Part shown: positions 23,190-34,231 of the stretch, piece by piece
Layout: each line of letters starts with the position of its first letter
Position numbering within the stretch: the stretch's first letter is position 1
Source of the DNA: Cyclaneusma minus
Lineage: Eukaryota > Ascomycota > Leotiomycetes > Marthamycetales > Marthamycetaceae
Assembly (NCBI GenBank): GCA_037179335.1
Contig: JAKZHN010000023.1
Coordinates: 496,001-560,000 of the forward strand
DNA length: 64,000 nucleotides
Reading direction: 5' to 3'
The notes under the pieces: generated by a model
What the model was told of the DNA's origin: nothing
Databases searched by the model: none
The model's input: only the letters and a program-made list of their open reading frames with translations
Translations under genes and position numbers: made by a program

Positions 23190-24345
23190 TGCCCCGAGTC
23201 TTTCCAATTCGAAAAGCAGAAAACTTGTCCCAATTCTTCATGATTTTAATTCATTCATTTCGCTCGTTTCAGCATCTTTCGGCGTTCTCGGCCACGCAGC
23301 ATCGTCATTCAAAATTTGTTTGCCCCAGCGATCATTACCAGCTAGCATCGTCATGGGTATTCGGAGTTTTCGGACCTGGCCTTGGATTCTGGCAATTCTA
23401 CGATTCGATTCCCCGATGATTGCACAACACACGTGTATTTTACCTTTGCACAAAATGGGGCACACTCGGCGTTTGGTGGACTTTTTTTGCTTTCTTTTTC
23501 AAGCCCCCTCCCTATGCATGGTATGGAGGCTGCTGCATTGAACAATGGCGCTGGAGAGAAAGAAAGAAACCCCCCCCCAAAATACGGGAGGAAAAGCTGC
23601 GCGAGATGGGGAAATGGGTAGAGGTACCCGAAGGTGGACCTTTACTGGCCTAGACCGGATGGCGGAGAATGGAGATGTGGCTTCACAGCAGCTTCACAGC
23701 AAACTTTGAAAATTGCGGACGAGATTCTGCGAATTTTGTAACTCTTAGCGTTTTTATACCCGGGATTGATACAGATCGTCCCACTGGGAAAAGCAAAAAT
23801 AATATGGGCTGTTGCTGCCTCACATTTTGGTTTCTCTTTGCACTGTGACTTCAATGGTGTTGTGATATTTATAAAGTAAACCTGCCAGAATGGTACAGTT
23901 CCGAAGTCTCCCAACATGTAAGTATCTACTACTCCTTCATCAATCATAGTGAAACGATTCAAGAGCAAAAATGGTACGCAGCCATATGAATCGCAAGTCC
24001 AACAATATAAATACTTTCAGAAACTTCGAGGTCATGTGCCTTATCCCCGAGATGGGTTTAACGCCATCTCGCATTCGTGTACGATAGCCTCGACCTCTCT
24101 GCCTCGCCCCGCGGTTTATCGGTCGTGAACGACCGCGAAACCCTCTTGACACCATTCTGCCGGTGACAAACACCCAAAACGCTTGCAGTGTGTGCATCTT
24201 GCGAGAACCGACAGATTAACACCGTCCGCTCATCCACTAAGCCAACCGACTCAACTTACAAAGATAAAACTGCAGAGTGGACGCGTGAGATACTTACTCA
24301 CCACACGAGCGCGACAGAGAGGACCGGATTTGATAAGGAGACAAG
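23190..24345. other. Gap between cyclin gene and DCN1
   Basis: Contains a C9 run at about 23570-23578, in the sequence AAAGAAACCCCCCCCC. A Gly/Arg-rich minus-strand frame at 23940-24197 has no recognisable fold. No RNA gene found. Confidence 0.3.
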
Positions 24346-27162
24346 ATGCCGCCAACGAGCCAGCAGCGTGCGGCGACGCAGAGTTTTATGGCGATTACGG
24401 GGGCGGGGGACAAGGTCGCTACGAGGGTGAGTGGATCGTGGCAGATTTTGCGATGGAGAGAGGGTGAAGCTGGGGGGGAGGGGCGTGAGATGTGCTGATG
24501 TGCTGACTGGTGATGGCGTGTAGTTTCTGAAGAGCTATGGCTGGAAGATGGAGGTTGCTGTTGATGCGTAAGTTGACTTGCTTTTGCTTCTGTGCTATGA
24601 TGAGATGCGCTGTGCTGGGGGGTGATGGCTGGATGTGTGAGAGTGAGGGAGTTGAAGGGGAATCGAGGAGAATTGAAAAGATCACGTCAAGCGCTTCGAT
24701 GTTACTGGGTGGCATCGAAGGAGGATTCGACAAAGGCTGTGAGAAAGGAAGATGGCCGCCAATGGGCACATACCGAGTGAAGGAAAGGAAGAGCGATCGC
24801 TGGGCAACACTCTGGAAGACTCGAGGAGGAACGACGAGGACGACGATAAGGTCAGGGCAGACCTGCCGTTGCGGTTACTGTGAATACAACACCACATTCG
24901 CTCCACACCCCGCCCGGGAATATCGCCTAACCTCTTCACATCACTTTTACTGCCAAGGACACCTAAACCTTACGCTTCCTTGCGCAGCTCCGAGCTCGCC
25001 TCTCCATCTTCACACAACAACCAACCACGACGAAACATCTGTTTTGCTACCCGACAGCTACCCTCCCCAATCTTCAACAACCCTGAGCTGCAAATATGGC
25101 CAAACGTGGGCGTCTTCCTAATGCTGCTGCTCCATCTGCAGCAGAGCTACAACGACGACCGGTCAAGCGTCAGCGCAGGATTGCCGGCGGCCCCTTCGAT
25201 AGTCGTCCACTCAGTGAACAAAGGTATGTGCGGAATGTTCTGATTCTATGCACGTCTTGCTTCGCCAGGTCTCGGAGTGGACGATCTTTTGGATCCACAC
25301 GACTTTTGTTACGCCTTCACACTGAAGATGAGGACGGACCTCGATATTGTGAATCGGATGCTTCTCGAGACTGCGCGGCGTCGGATTTCTGGAGGAGGGG
25401 AATGGAATACATCAGCTTGAAGGACTTGGAAACTCGGACACGACGAAGCACTTCGAATACCGAAGTGCTAGAAGCTGTGGTGATGGATCGAAAGGAGGTT
25501 GGCAGAGATGGTTCGATTCATCCGCTGTCTTCGGCACGCAAGCTTGCTCTACAGCATACGGCCATTCGAACACTGTCATAAGTTGATGGAGAGGGCTGGA
25601 GACCCCTGAAATCAGCCGGCCTCGAGTCGACAGGGTCAAATGCAACTCTCGAGATGACCAAGATACGGGTGGACAGACTGTGAAGCTCCCGTCAGAAGAA
25701 CCTGAGAGCCCTTCAGTCACAAAACAAACCCACGACTAAGGCATAACGTTCGCGATGGGTCTGGCAGGCTTAGGAGCGCCAATTCATCGACCGGACGAGT
25801 GATTGCTCTGGCAAAGCTTCTCCCACCGCCAGACACTTGGTCGACTGAACACTTCCACTAGACGACACTGCGCAAAACCTTCTGTCCCAAGACAATATCC
25901 TTTTCCGCCGTTTCTTGGCCTCAACCACTCTGCCAACCTCCAGTTGCTGTTTTCTCAACTTCGACCTGGCGTCTGGCACGTCCTCTCGCAGCTCAACGAG
26001 CCAACACGGACACCCTGCGGGCTGGACCTCGAGCGCCCGAATGAGTCTCGAAATGGTGACCATCAAAATCCTAGAAATCATGGAGCTGATGTTTGTCACG
26101 TGCCTTGTGGCATTGGCCATGTGCGTGGACGCCAACCTCTTGTCGACTTCAATCGCCTTTCACCTTCGAGCCTGGATCATTCTCAAAGCTCCTGCGGATC
26201 TCCAGCTCCGCCTCAGTCACCACCGCCACCTCCCTCAACGCGCGCCATTGACCCATACGCAGCGATTCTTGTTTCCTTCTTTTGTTGTTGCTATATCAAT
26301 ATTGGTGACTCGGCTAACAGATTTCTCCTACAGCTGGTACCAACAATCAGGAATAGTCAATCCTGCTTCCAACACCAAAGAGAAAGAAGCCCTGGAGAAG
26401 CTGTTCGAAAAGTACAGAGGCAGGTTCACTTACTGCCTTGCCTCCTCCTCGATGGCACAAGTCGCATTTCATGTATGCTAATCAGCCAACAGGCAAGGGC
26501 GATGATGACGGTGTTATGGGTGCTGAGGGTGTGATGAGATGGCTTGGAGATCTGGGTGTTGACCTCGAGAACATCACTGCACTCATTCCGCAGGAGATCG
26601 TACAAGCACCTAGTCTCGCTGAAGTCACGAAGGACGGATTTGTTAAGGGCTGGCTTGAAGTCAAGTAAGTTTAGATTCCTTCTCCTGTGGTCAAGACTTG
26701 AAGGTCTCAAGCTAATGTTTTTCTTCCAGCTGCGACACCCTAGCCAAGCAAAAGACCTACGTCGCCGGCCTCGTCCGCAAAATCAGCACCGACAAAGCCC
26801 TCTTCAAGAAAGTCTACAAGCACGCCTTTATCTGCGCCAAAGAGAAGGGCCAGAAAGCACTCCCCCTCGAGACCGCTCTCGCAGTCTGGGAGGTGCTTTT
26901 CAGCCCGCCCGGTATGACCTGGAAGAGCGACTCGACGGACTGGCTTGATCTCTGGTTCACCTTCTTGAAGGAGAAGTGGACCAAGAGCGTTAACAAGGAC
27001 ATGTGGAACCAGACGCACGAATTCTACCAGAAGAGCTTGTCGGACGAGACGCTGGGCTTCTGGAGCGAGGATGCTGCTTGGCCGGGCGTTATCGATGAGT
27101 TTGTGCTGTATGCAAAGGAGAAGACGGGTGTTGCGGGTGGTGAGAAGATGGATACTGATTGA
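24346..27162 (+). CDS. DCN1: DCN1, NEDD8 ligase scaffold for cullins
   Basis: Co-E3 that binds cullin and the NEDD8 E2 and promotes cullin neddylation. Exons 24346-24426, 24524-24567, 26334-26419, 26493-26664 and 26730-27162 give 271 residues. The N-terminus (MPPTSQQRAATQSFMAITG, then FLKSYGWKMEVAVDAW) is the UBA-like domain of the family. The PONY/cullin-binding domain follows: LEKLFEKYRG, GVMRWLGDLGVDL, EVTKDGFVKGWLEVNCDTL, then LVRKISTDKALFKKVYKHAF, LPLETALAVWEVLF, and a C-terminal WPGVIDEFV. Intron 2 (24568-26333, 1766 bp) is far longer than any other intron here and contains broken coding-like DNA. Intron 3 (26420-26492) has a GC donor (AGAG|GCAGGT). The phases of all five exons agree. 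Confidence 0.88.
25096..26270 (+). pseudogene. Decayed coding region nested in DCN1 intron 2
   Basis: A pyrimidine-rich, promoter-like stretch at about 24,900-25,095 leads to an ATG at 25096 and MAKRGRLPNAAAPSAAELQ with a following basic run. Coding-like segments then continue in changing frames: LLDPHDFCYAFTLKMRTDLD (about 25,280-25,350), GMEYISLKDLETRTRRS (from 25,400), EISRPRVDRVKCNSRDD (from 25,608), LAKLLPPPDTWSTEHFH (ending 25,861) and a Pro/Ser-rich tail near 26,200-26,250. The breaks are too close together to be introns, so I read it as a pseudogene on the same strand as its host. Family not recognised. Real coding in one frame cannot be excluded for the first 130 bp. Confidence 0.4.
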
Positions 27163-27706
27163 TGGGGTTGCGCTTCTATGATCACCAATTGAGCTTTCCT
27201 TCATGGATGCTGGTTGGTGGGATGGCTTCTACGATCACTACACTCAGCTTTCCTTCACGAAGGCCCTGAAGTTCCGAGACTGGATCCTGATATAGGAGCA
27301 TCGGAGAGGATGCGAAATGCGGAAAAGCCAGGCGTTGAGCTGGGGAAGCGAGGCGAATGCATTTGGTTTCCAACGGCGTTTACAGGGAGCATGGAGACAA
27401 TTTGTGCGTCTTGGTACACTTCGTACTAGGCATTTCACATAGTGTCCATAGCTAGCGGCTAGCTCAGAAGGCCTTCAGCAAATCCACACTGCACATTTCA
27501 CAGTAACAAATGTGTACACAACATGCTCCTGGTGACTCGTACGTGATCCGTTTGCGACCAGCCCTCGTCCGTACATCCGGCAATAGGAGTTTCATGTCGT
27601 GTATTTTTTCCAGACCCGAATCCCCCAATTCGCCAGCAATGCAAAAGAACACACCAGACCCCCCCACTCTCCTCCCCATCAATATCATACAGCTCCCCTC
27701 TCCCCC
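27163..27706. other. Convergent 3' region between DCN1 and the bS6m gene
   Basis: Contains two imperfect copies of a GATGGCTTCTACGATCACTA-like stretch around 27,170-27,245. No gene seen. Confidence 0.3.
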
Positions 27707-28316
27707 TCAAAACTTCAAAGCATCAAACACACTACTCTCCGCCCTCTCCTCATCCCTCGTCCTATTCCCCATCGCCCTCACCTCCTGTCTCCGCACCTGT
27801 TCACCCTCCCAAACGCCCTTCCCATTAACCGTCTCCCCACCCACACCCTCAATACCCACCTTGCCCCGTCCTTTCCCATCCAACTTCACAGAAGCAAATT
27901 TAATCATTCGCGGATCGAGTCCTAAAGTGCGACGCACGGAGTCTTGGGTGCTGGCGGAGGCGTCGTAGCGCATGAGGAAGTAGTGGCCGGTGATGTAGGA
28001 GGCTTGGTGTTTGCGGGCGCGGGCGGGGAGGGAGGAAATGCCCCAGTTTTGGATGGTGCGGATTGTGCCGGTGGAGCGGAGGATTAGGTGGGAGGTTGTG
28101 CGTACGATTCTGGATTCAATTCATCAGATAAGTGTTCAGACAGTCAAGGCTTCGTGGCAGTCGATTTGAGAAGTGATTAGAGGACTTGAGGGAGATGCGT
28201 ACTCTTTGACCTCGGCGAGGTTGCCGGGTCGGACCTGGGGAATTGCTGTCAGCTTTTTTGGAAATCCACTGAATTTGGGGGGAGAAACTCACTACTGCGA
28301 TGAGCTCGTACAGCAT
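27707..28316 (-). CDS. MRP17: Mitochondrial small-subunit ribosomal protein bS6m
   Basis: Component of the mitochondrial 37S ribosomal subunit, the bS6 homologue. Minus-strand exons 28316-28293 (only eight codons), 28234-28203 and 28109-27707 give 152 residues; introns are 28235-28292 and 28110-28202. The joined start MLYELIAVVRPGNLAEVKEI and the following LRSTGTIRTIQNWGISSLP, HQASYITGHYFLMRYDAS and VRRTLGLDPRMIKFASVKL are the S6 fold as seen in fungal mitoribosomes. The C-terminal 50 residues are charged. It faces RRB1 across 284 bp, so the two start sites probably share a promoter region. Confidence 0.9.
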
Positions 28317-28600
28317 TTTGGGCAATGGAGCTGGATTCGTTCGGCTCAATTCGTCCTCAATCACGTCTCTCGCAGTCGTCGATATCGCGAAAACGAAATC
28401 TAGATGACTAAGCTCGCAAGGCTGCGCTAGCTCGAGGCTAGCTCCGGGTCGCGGCCGCTAGCGCGCTTTGGAAAAAAAGTTGGTGGGGGTGGAGATATTC
28501 GCAGCTTGCGACAAACCAGAAAGTTTGCGCTCGAACTTCTCCGCTCAATTCCTCCATTGCTGATTCGAAGCTCAAAATTCTGAAAGCAGAATACGCAACA
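28317..28600. promoter_or_regulatory. Bidirectional promoter between MRP17 and RRB1
   Basis: A 284-bp interval between two divergent ATGs. It has a GC-rich centre with several GCTAGC-like palindromes (28,425-28,465: GCTAGCTC, GCGGCCGCTAGCGCGC). No specific factor site is assigned. Confidence 0.5.
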
Positions 28601-30190
28601 ATGTCGAAAAGAGCCGCTGAGCAAATCGATGCCGAGAAGGCCCTGAAGGGTGGGGAGAGGCCTGAGAAGATCGAGGATGCTAACGATGAGGTGGGCGATT
28701 TTGAGGATGAGTTTGAGGATGAATATGAGAGTGAGGATGAGATTATCGAGGCTGGTGTGGATGGACGGCCGGATGCTGAGAGAGAGGCTGAGGAGAAAGG
28801 TATGTTCTTTACTGGAACTGATTCCTGAATACAGTCTCCGCTCATGGACTTGCTGGCCTATGAGAGCCAAATGTAGCGGCCCAAAGCTGACAATAGACCA
28901 GAAAATGCTATGGACGTCGACCAACAAGCCTTCGTTATTGGCAGAAACAAGCTCGAACCAGGTCAAGTTCTAGCCCCTGATCTGTCTACCTACGAAATGC
29001 TTCACAACCTCACGACTCCCTGGCCCTGCCTCTCCTTCGATATCATCCGCGACCAACTCGGCGATAACCGAAAGACATACCCCGCAACCATGTATGCCGT
29101 TGCAGGAACACAGGCTGAAAGCCACCGCGCGAAGGAGAATCAATTGATGGTCATGAAGTTCAGCGGTCTCTCGCGCATGGAGAAGACAAACAATGCGGAA
29201 GACTCGGACTCGGATGACGACGAGGACGACGAAGACGCTGACCCAATTCTCGAGTCATGTTCGATACCCCAAACTTCTATCACAAACAGAATACGCGCAT
29301 ACCAGATCCCTCCCACCGACTCGTCGAGACCACCGACCACGCTCACAGGTAGCATGATGGAGTCTGGAGAAGTGCTGATCCATAACATCACTCCACACTT
29401 GACATCTTTCGATGTTCCTGGCACCATCATTTCACCCGCCCAGAACAAGCCCCTGAGCACCCTCAGAGCGCACCGCTCAGAAGGTTACGCAATCGACTGG
29501 TCCCCAACTAGCTCCATCCCCCGCCTCGCAACCGGAGACAACGATGGGAAGATCTTCCTCCACACACGCGCTTCGGGCGAGAACTTCGTCTCCGACTCTC
29601 GCCCCTTTACAGGTCACTCCAGCTCAGTAGAGGAGATCCAATGGAGTCCTAGCGAAACCAACGTCTTCGCATCCGCCTCATCCGACGGCACGATCCGCAT
29701 CTGGGACATCCGCAGCAAATCGCACACCTCCGCACTTTCCATGCAAGTATCCAACGTCGACGTAAACGTCATGTCCTGGTCGCGGCAAACCACCCACCTC
29801 CTCGCATCCGGCGACGATGCCGGCGTCTGGGCATGCTGGGACCTGCGTAACTGGAAGCCCAACAACAACAGATCATCTCCCAAGCCTTCGCCAGTCGCTT
29901 CTTTCGATTTCCACAAAGAGCAGATTACGAGCATTGAGTGGCACCCAACGGATGATAGTATTGTGGCCGTGGCGGCTGGAGATAATACGGTGACGTTGTG
30001 GGACTTGGCGGTTGAGCTGGATGATGAGGAGAGTAGGGATACGGGGGGTACGGAGGGTGTGCCGCCGCAGCTGCTGTTTGTGCATTATTTGGAGGGCGTG
30101 AGGGAGGCGCATTGGCATCCGCAGGTGCAGGGGACGTTGGTGGGGACGGGAGAGAAGGGCTTTGCGGTTTGGAGGACTATTAGTGTTTAG
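28601..30190 (+). CDS. RRB1: Ribosome assembly WD40 protein Rrb1/GRWD1
   Basis: Nucleolar WD-repeat protein; in yeast Rrb1 binds nascent ribosomal protein uL3 and aids 60S assembly. Exons 28601-28799 and 28902-30190 give 495 residues. The 102-bp intron ends at the second of two nearby AGs (28900-28901), the only one that keeps frame and yields EKENAMDVDQQ. The N-terminus is acidic (DFEDEFEDEYESEDEI). Then comes YEMLHNLTTPWPCLSFDII, the histone-binding-like N-terminal motif of the family, an acidic DSDSDDDEDDEDAD loop, and WD repeats visible as GYAIDWSP, GHSSSVEEIQWSP...TIRIWDIR, VNVMSWSR...ACWDLRNW and QITSIEWHPTDD...TLWDL, closing with EAHWHPQVQGTLVGTG. Confidence 0.93.
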
Positions 30191-30887
30191 GGGGCAGGAT
30201 GCAAATGGTGGTTAGGGAGGTGCGATGATCTCTTCACAAACTGCAAACTGGCTATTCGTCGAGATGAAATGACCATTCCGTCGACTAGATCAAATCGAAG
30301 GCGTTAGATACCAGGGAATAGAGAATTAAGGTGCTTGAATTGGAACCACATTTGTTGGATTACTTGTTCTTCATCAAGTACGGTCTTTTCTCCATTTTGT
30401 TTTTCGACTGTTCGACTTCAAAGTTTCAGGTCGAACTTTCTTGGTGAGGAAGTGTGACGGAACAAGGAGAAGAGGAGGCTGCTGGACAACGGGCAGACCA
30501 GATCACACAATGCCCTTGTGAGTTTCGTCGTTGCCGCTGATGTCTCAATCCTAGATAATGACCAGTTCTTGAAGCTTCTAGCAGAAAATGCTTTGTTGGT
30601 GAGTGTGCCCGTGGTTGGTGGTTGGTGGTCGAGTTTCCTAGGCGATTATTCCTATGGCGATTAGTCGAAGCAAGCGCTAGGAAAACCCTGAGCCACGAAG
30701 ACGATGTTCCACTTTTGCAGACACTACATATACTCCAGCCTGTGGCCTCAATTGTATGAGTTATTTCACTCTGCGTAATAACATCCAGATAAAGTCAGTG
30801 CTCAGTGCTCTCCAATAAACTTCCAAACCTCAGTGCTCTCCTGAATCGCCTCAGTCAATTCTTCACAGAACCATCAGCTCGTTTGCA
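30191..30887. other. Gap between RRB1 and the coiled-coil gene
   Basis: A GTTGGTGGTTGGTGG repeat lies at about 30,615-30,630. The last 100 bp before 30888 holds two copies of a CAGTGCTCTCC(A/T)G/A-like stretch. No gene seen. Confidence 0.3.
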
Positions 30888-31955
30888 ATGGCCTCAAACA
30901 AGAGAAAATCGCTGTCACCGACTCAGAGCAAAATATTCCTCGAAAATTCCAAAGTGCGCATCTCCGAGATCAAGAACCGAAGAATTGTCACGCCGAATAC
31001 TGTTCAGTATTGCGAGCACCTCCTACAAACCTGCGACCAGGCTTTGCAATTGGACGCCAAGGATGACGATACGTACAATGCTCTCATCACGGTAATTCAG
31101 CGTGACATTAGTCATTTGCAGAAACGTTTCGACGCGAATCTCAAATACGAGAACGAGATCCGAGACCTCCAGGCTATTCGAGACTCGTCCTACCAGCTTC
31201 TGTACGGCGACTACATGGCGTCCGTATGTGGAACTTTGCTTAACGAGGCGGATCGTGTGCGAGTAGGAGACTTCCAGGGACTCCAATGGTGGGAGGTATC
31301 TGCCAGAATTAAGAGCGAGGAGAAAAAGCTGAGTGCTTGGGAAGCCTTGACTGAAGATGAACGGAAGAAGAAAGATCAGCCGGAAATGCATATGAAAAGG
31401 GCCCTCGAACAAGTGGCGGAAGCCTGTGGATACAAGGACATCTACCTTGCGATCTTCTCAATCGATGAATACGCTCAGCGTTGCCAAAGTGCTCATTGTG
31501 GCATCGAGGTGCTTGTCAAGGAGAGGGAATGGGCGACGCTTGCGGACAAGATCGTTCTTGATCGAGCGGAGCTCGAGAAATGGGTCCCCATAGAGAAGCT
31601 TGATATTTACAAGAACGGCATCGACAAATTCCAATGCAAGTATTTCAACTATATCGACGAAAAATGGGACACAGAACTTCAACGAAACCGAGTCACCAAC
31701 TGGCGCTTGACCGACGCATTGGACGCGAAGGAGCAGACGATTCACAAAGCCGCCAATGCCCAGAAAGCCTTGCAAACGCCCAAAAGCGACGAGGAACTGA
31801 GCGAGGAGGAATTGAAAGAGGTTAAGAAACTGCGCGCGGATCACAACGCGCGCAAGGAGAAGATTGTCGAGCTGAAAGCAAATGTGTCGAAGCATAGGGG
31901 AGACATGATCGCTGCTGAGCAGAGTCTCAAAACCCAGGCTTTGAAACAGAACTGA
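30888..31955 (+). CDS. Hypothetical coiled-coil protein
   Basis: An uninterrupted 355-codon frame from ATG 30888 with regular codon use and no intron. I do not recognise the family. The N-terminus is basic (MASNKRKSLSPTQSK). Two helical segments surround a central region with SSYQLLYGDYMASVCGTLLN, FQGLQWWEVSARIKSEEKKL and EVAEACGYKDIYLAIFS-like helices. The C-terminal third is strongly charged and coiled-coil-like (SDEELSEEELKEVKKLRAD, then KIVELKANVSKHRGDM). No signal peptide or membrane helix, so probably cytosolic or nuclear. It lies just before the cysteine-rich array, with no sign that it belongs to it. Confidence 0.7.
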   Translation: MASNKRKSLSPTQSKIFLENSKVRISEIKNRRIVTPNTVQYCEHLLQTCDQALQLDAKDDDTYNALITVIQRDISHLQKRFDANLKYENEIRDLQAIRDSSYQLLYGDYMASVCGTLLNEADRVRVGDFQGLQWWEVSARIKSEEKKLSAWEALTEDERKKKDQPEMHMKRALEQVAEACGYKDIYLAIFSIDEYAQRCQSAHCGIEVLVKEREWATLADKIVLDRAELEKWVPIEKLDIYKNGIDKFQCKYFNYIDEKWDTELQRNRVTNWRLTDALDAKEQTIHKAANAQKALQTPKSDEELSEEELKEVKKLRADHNARKEKIVELKANVSKHRGDMIAAEQSLKTQALKQN

Positions 31956-32313
31956 CTTATGAAAAGGATGAAGACTATCCAGGGGGTTGAAGACATACTG
32001 GAGGACACAGTTGCTATTAGATAGATTGTTGTGATGCATTAGTGTCTGCTCTGGAGTCCATCCAAGCTGCTGTTGAGGTGTAGCGTGTGACAAGTCTCAG
32101 TGGTCCATGGACTGGTTAGTAGCTTCTATCAGTTAGATATACAGAGAACCACAGGCCATCTAGCCTCTTTATCGGCCCACACCTTACTTCTTTCATTGAG
32201 TCCATTTTGAAAGTCTACAACAATTACCCACATCTGGGAACAGCCGCCTATCTCAATACGCCGCAAACCTATCCCTGATACCGCCGACATAATACCCCAC
32301 CGCAGCAAATAAT

Positions 32314-32607
32314 ATGTGCAAGATAACGGTAGAGTCTATGACATGGGAATGCTGCCCCTATGACTACTACGAACTGCGGGCTGAGCCATGTGAATTCAGA
32401 CTATCTGAAGGTGTTGGCGAGTGTAGGGGCTCGACGTACAGCCGCGCCACATTCGTGCATGAAATTTGCGATATTTGCGAGGAGAAGAAGGTCCGGAAGA
32501 GGGAACAAGGGGCTTGGAAGTTTAAGATCAGAATAAAGGGAGCTTGGGAGTTGATGAAGGGGATAGGGGAAGTCTGGGAGTCAATGAAGAATCACTCAAA
32601 CCCCTGA
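32314..32607 (+). CDS. Small Cys-rich protein, array member 1
   Basis: Intronless, 97 residues, no signal peptide and no membrane helix. It begins MCKITVESMTWECCPYDYY and has cysteines at 2, 13, 14, 26, 37, 52 and 55, the last two as CDIC. This spacing is shared with the four following genes. The segment EPCEFRLSEGVGEC corresponds to the PEQC/PC...RLSG...C block of its relatives. After the CxxC the protein becomes a basic, amphipathic helix (KKVRKREQGAWKFKIRIK) with repeated AWE/VWE motifs. The final CxxC together with CC suggests metal binding or disulfide chemistry, but the function is unknown. About 360 bp separate it from the coiled-coil gene. Confidence 0.65.
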   Translation: MCKITVESMTWECCPYDYYELRAEPCEFRLSEGVGECRGSTYSRATFVHEICDICEEKKVRKREQGAWKFKIRIKGAWELMKGIGEVWESMKNHSNP

Positions 32608-32940
32608 TACTGGGAAATTTACGAAACTTTAATCCTGATTCACACACGTGTCATTTTCGTGATTGATTCCTCTCTGTTGAGCCTAGTTCGACCTGACAAG
32701 TTCTGTAAGACTCCGACAACTTCTGGTAGTATCGCTTTTAAGTGGAAAAATGTTTCTATAGTCTCCCTCGCAACGAGGTCATAAGCAATTTGAGCAGCCT
32801 CTGCTCCTTGTTCTTCCTCCGATCCTACCGGCTTTCCGCTTTACTCACATTGTACAAGAAATTCAGATTCCGTGTTTCGACCAACTCCCGACAGACATCT
32901 CAATATCCATTCGGGTACCTCGATTTCCACACTACATAGT

Positions 32941-33186
32941 ATGTGCAAACTCACCGAGACGTTTAAATTCTACCGATGCTGCGGCCACGACATCTACCAG
33001 CTACGGCCTGAGCAATGCGACGACAGAATGGCTGGACGCCAATGCAGGGGAGTGACTTACGAACGTTACAAGTTGTGCTTCCGTTGGTGCAGTAATTGCA
33101 AGAAGAATCTGAGGGTGAGGGTGAGGACGAAGATCCAGGAAGCTTGGAGATCGATGAAGAGGATGAGGCTCTTGCAATGGTCGTAG
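32941..33186 (+). CDS. Small Cys-rich protein, array member 2
   Basis: 81 residues from ATG 32941. It begins MCKLTETFKFYRCCGHDIYQ; cysteines at 2, 13, 14, 26, 35, 46, 50 and 53. It is closest to member 3: both have YRCCG, RPEQC and GVTYER/GITYER blocks, and the DNA of those blocks is also nearly identical, pointing to a recent duplication. The tail after CSNC is a basic helix (KKNLRVRVRTKIQEAWRSMK). The upstream frame is open back to 32872, but the conserved MC start decides the ATG. Function unknown. Confidence 0.65.
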   Translation: MCKLTETFKFYRCCGHDIYQLRPEQCDDRMAGRQCRGVTYERYKLCFRWCSNCKKNLRVRVRTKIQEAWRSMKRMRLLQWS

Positions 33187-33550
33187 TGAGGTGTTTCTGG
33201 AACTTCTACTGTAGATTCAATGTCACCAGATGTCTTTGTTCCATTGTTGAGACTGATGTACCAAATCTAGCTGCTAGATTTAGCCAGTAAGCCCCCTCAA
33301 TCTCTGGATATCATGGCCTTTCGGTGATCAAGCATTTTATAAAGTTTCTTGGCCATCACAGCCAACCTATAAGGCAGCCAAGTGTCAAGTCGTTCCAAAT
33401 TCCTCCACCTCATCTATCTAGGTGCCTAGTACTCGCCAAGCTCTCAAAAGCTCGATTCGCTGCTCAAACCCCGTCCAGAAAAAAGTCATAGGCCCATTTA
33501 CGCTTAGTACAACCAGCCGAACCTCCACACTATCACAGAATACCTTTTTT

Positions 33551-33784
33551 ATGTGCAAGATCACCGAGCTTTTCAAGTCTTACCGATGCTGCGGCGATGA
33601 AAGTCACGAGATACGGCCTGAGCAATGCGAAGCGAGGCTATCTGGGGGCCAGTGCAGTGGCATTACTTACGAACGTCACTCGTTGAATATCCGCCGGTGC
33701 TATGAGTGTCAAGAGGAATCGAGTCTAAGGGCGAAGGTACGGGAGATCTGGAGAGCAGCGAGAAATATGTTCTCAGAGCGCTGA
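33551..33784 (+). CDS. Small Cys-rich protein, array member 3
   Basis: 77 residues from ATG 33551, begins MCKITELFKSYRCCGDESHE; cysteines at 2, 13, 14, 26, 35, 50 and 53 (CYEC). The cleanest example of the shared pattern: C2, CC at 13-14, RPEQCEARLSGGQC, then CxxC at 50-53 and a basic helical tail. The frame is open upstream to 33422, but the start is set by alignment with the other four. No signal peptide. Function unknown. Confidence 0.65.
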   Translation: MCKITELFKSYRCCGDESHEIRPEQCEARLSGGQCSGITYERHSLNIRRCYECQEESSLRAKVREIWRAARNMFSER

Positions 33785-34231
33785 GCGGTTATTTTGGGGA
33801 TATGTGAAACTTCTAGTCTTTTACCGCAGAGTATAGACTGAATGATACAGACGTGTGACAGGGTGTCTTGGAGTCTATCGCTCCGCGCTTGAGCCTGATC
33901 TCGCAAGCCTGGTTAGACCTACGGAGGTCCAGAAGCCTCTAAAAACTTCTGGCATTACGTTGTTCCATTCAGTGAAGAGTTCTCAAGATTCTTTTGTACC
34001 AAACCAAGGCAACTAACAAGTAAATGTAAGGTAGTTCAGCCGCTATTAACTTCTACCATTAATACTACTCGAGTATCACCTCCCAGTCCATGCCATCCAC
34101 GTAATCCACCATCATCTCAGAATACTGATCCTGCGCTCTACTACAACCCACAACAAACTTCACGAAGTCTTTCCTTCCTGACGAGTACAGTCCCGTGACG
34201 AATACAGTCCCGCGACACAATAATACCAATT

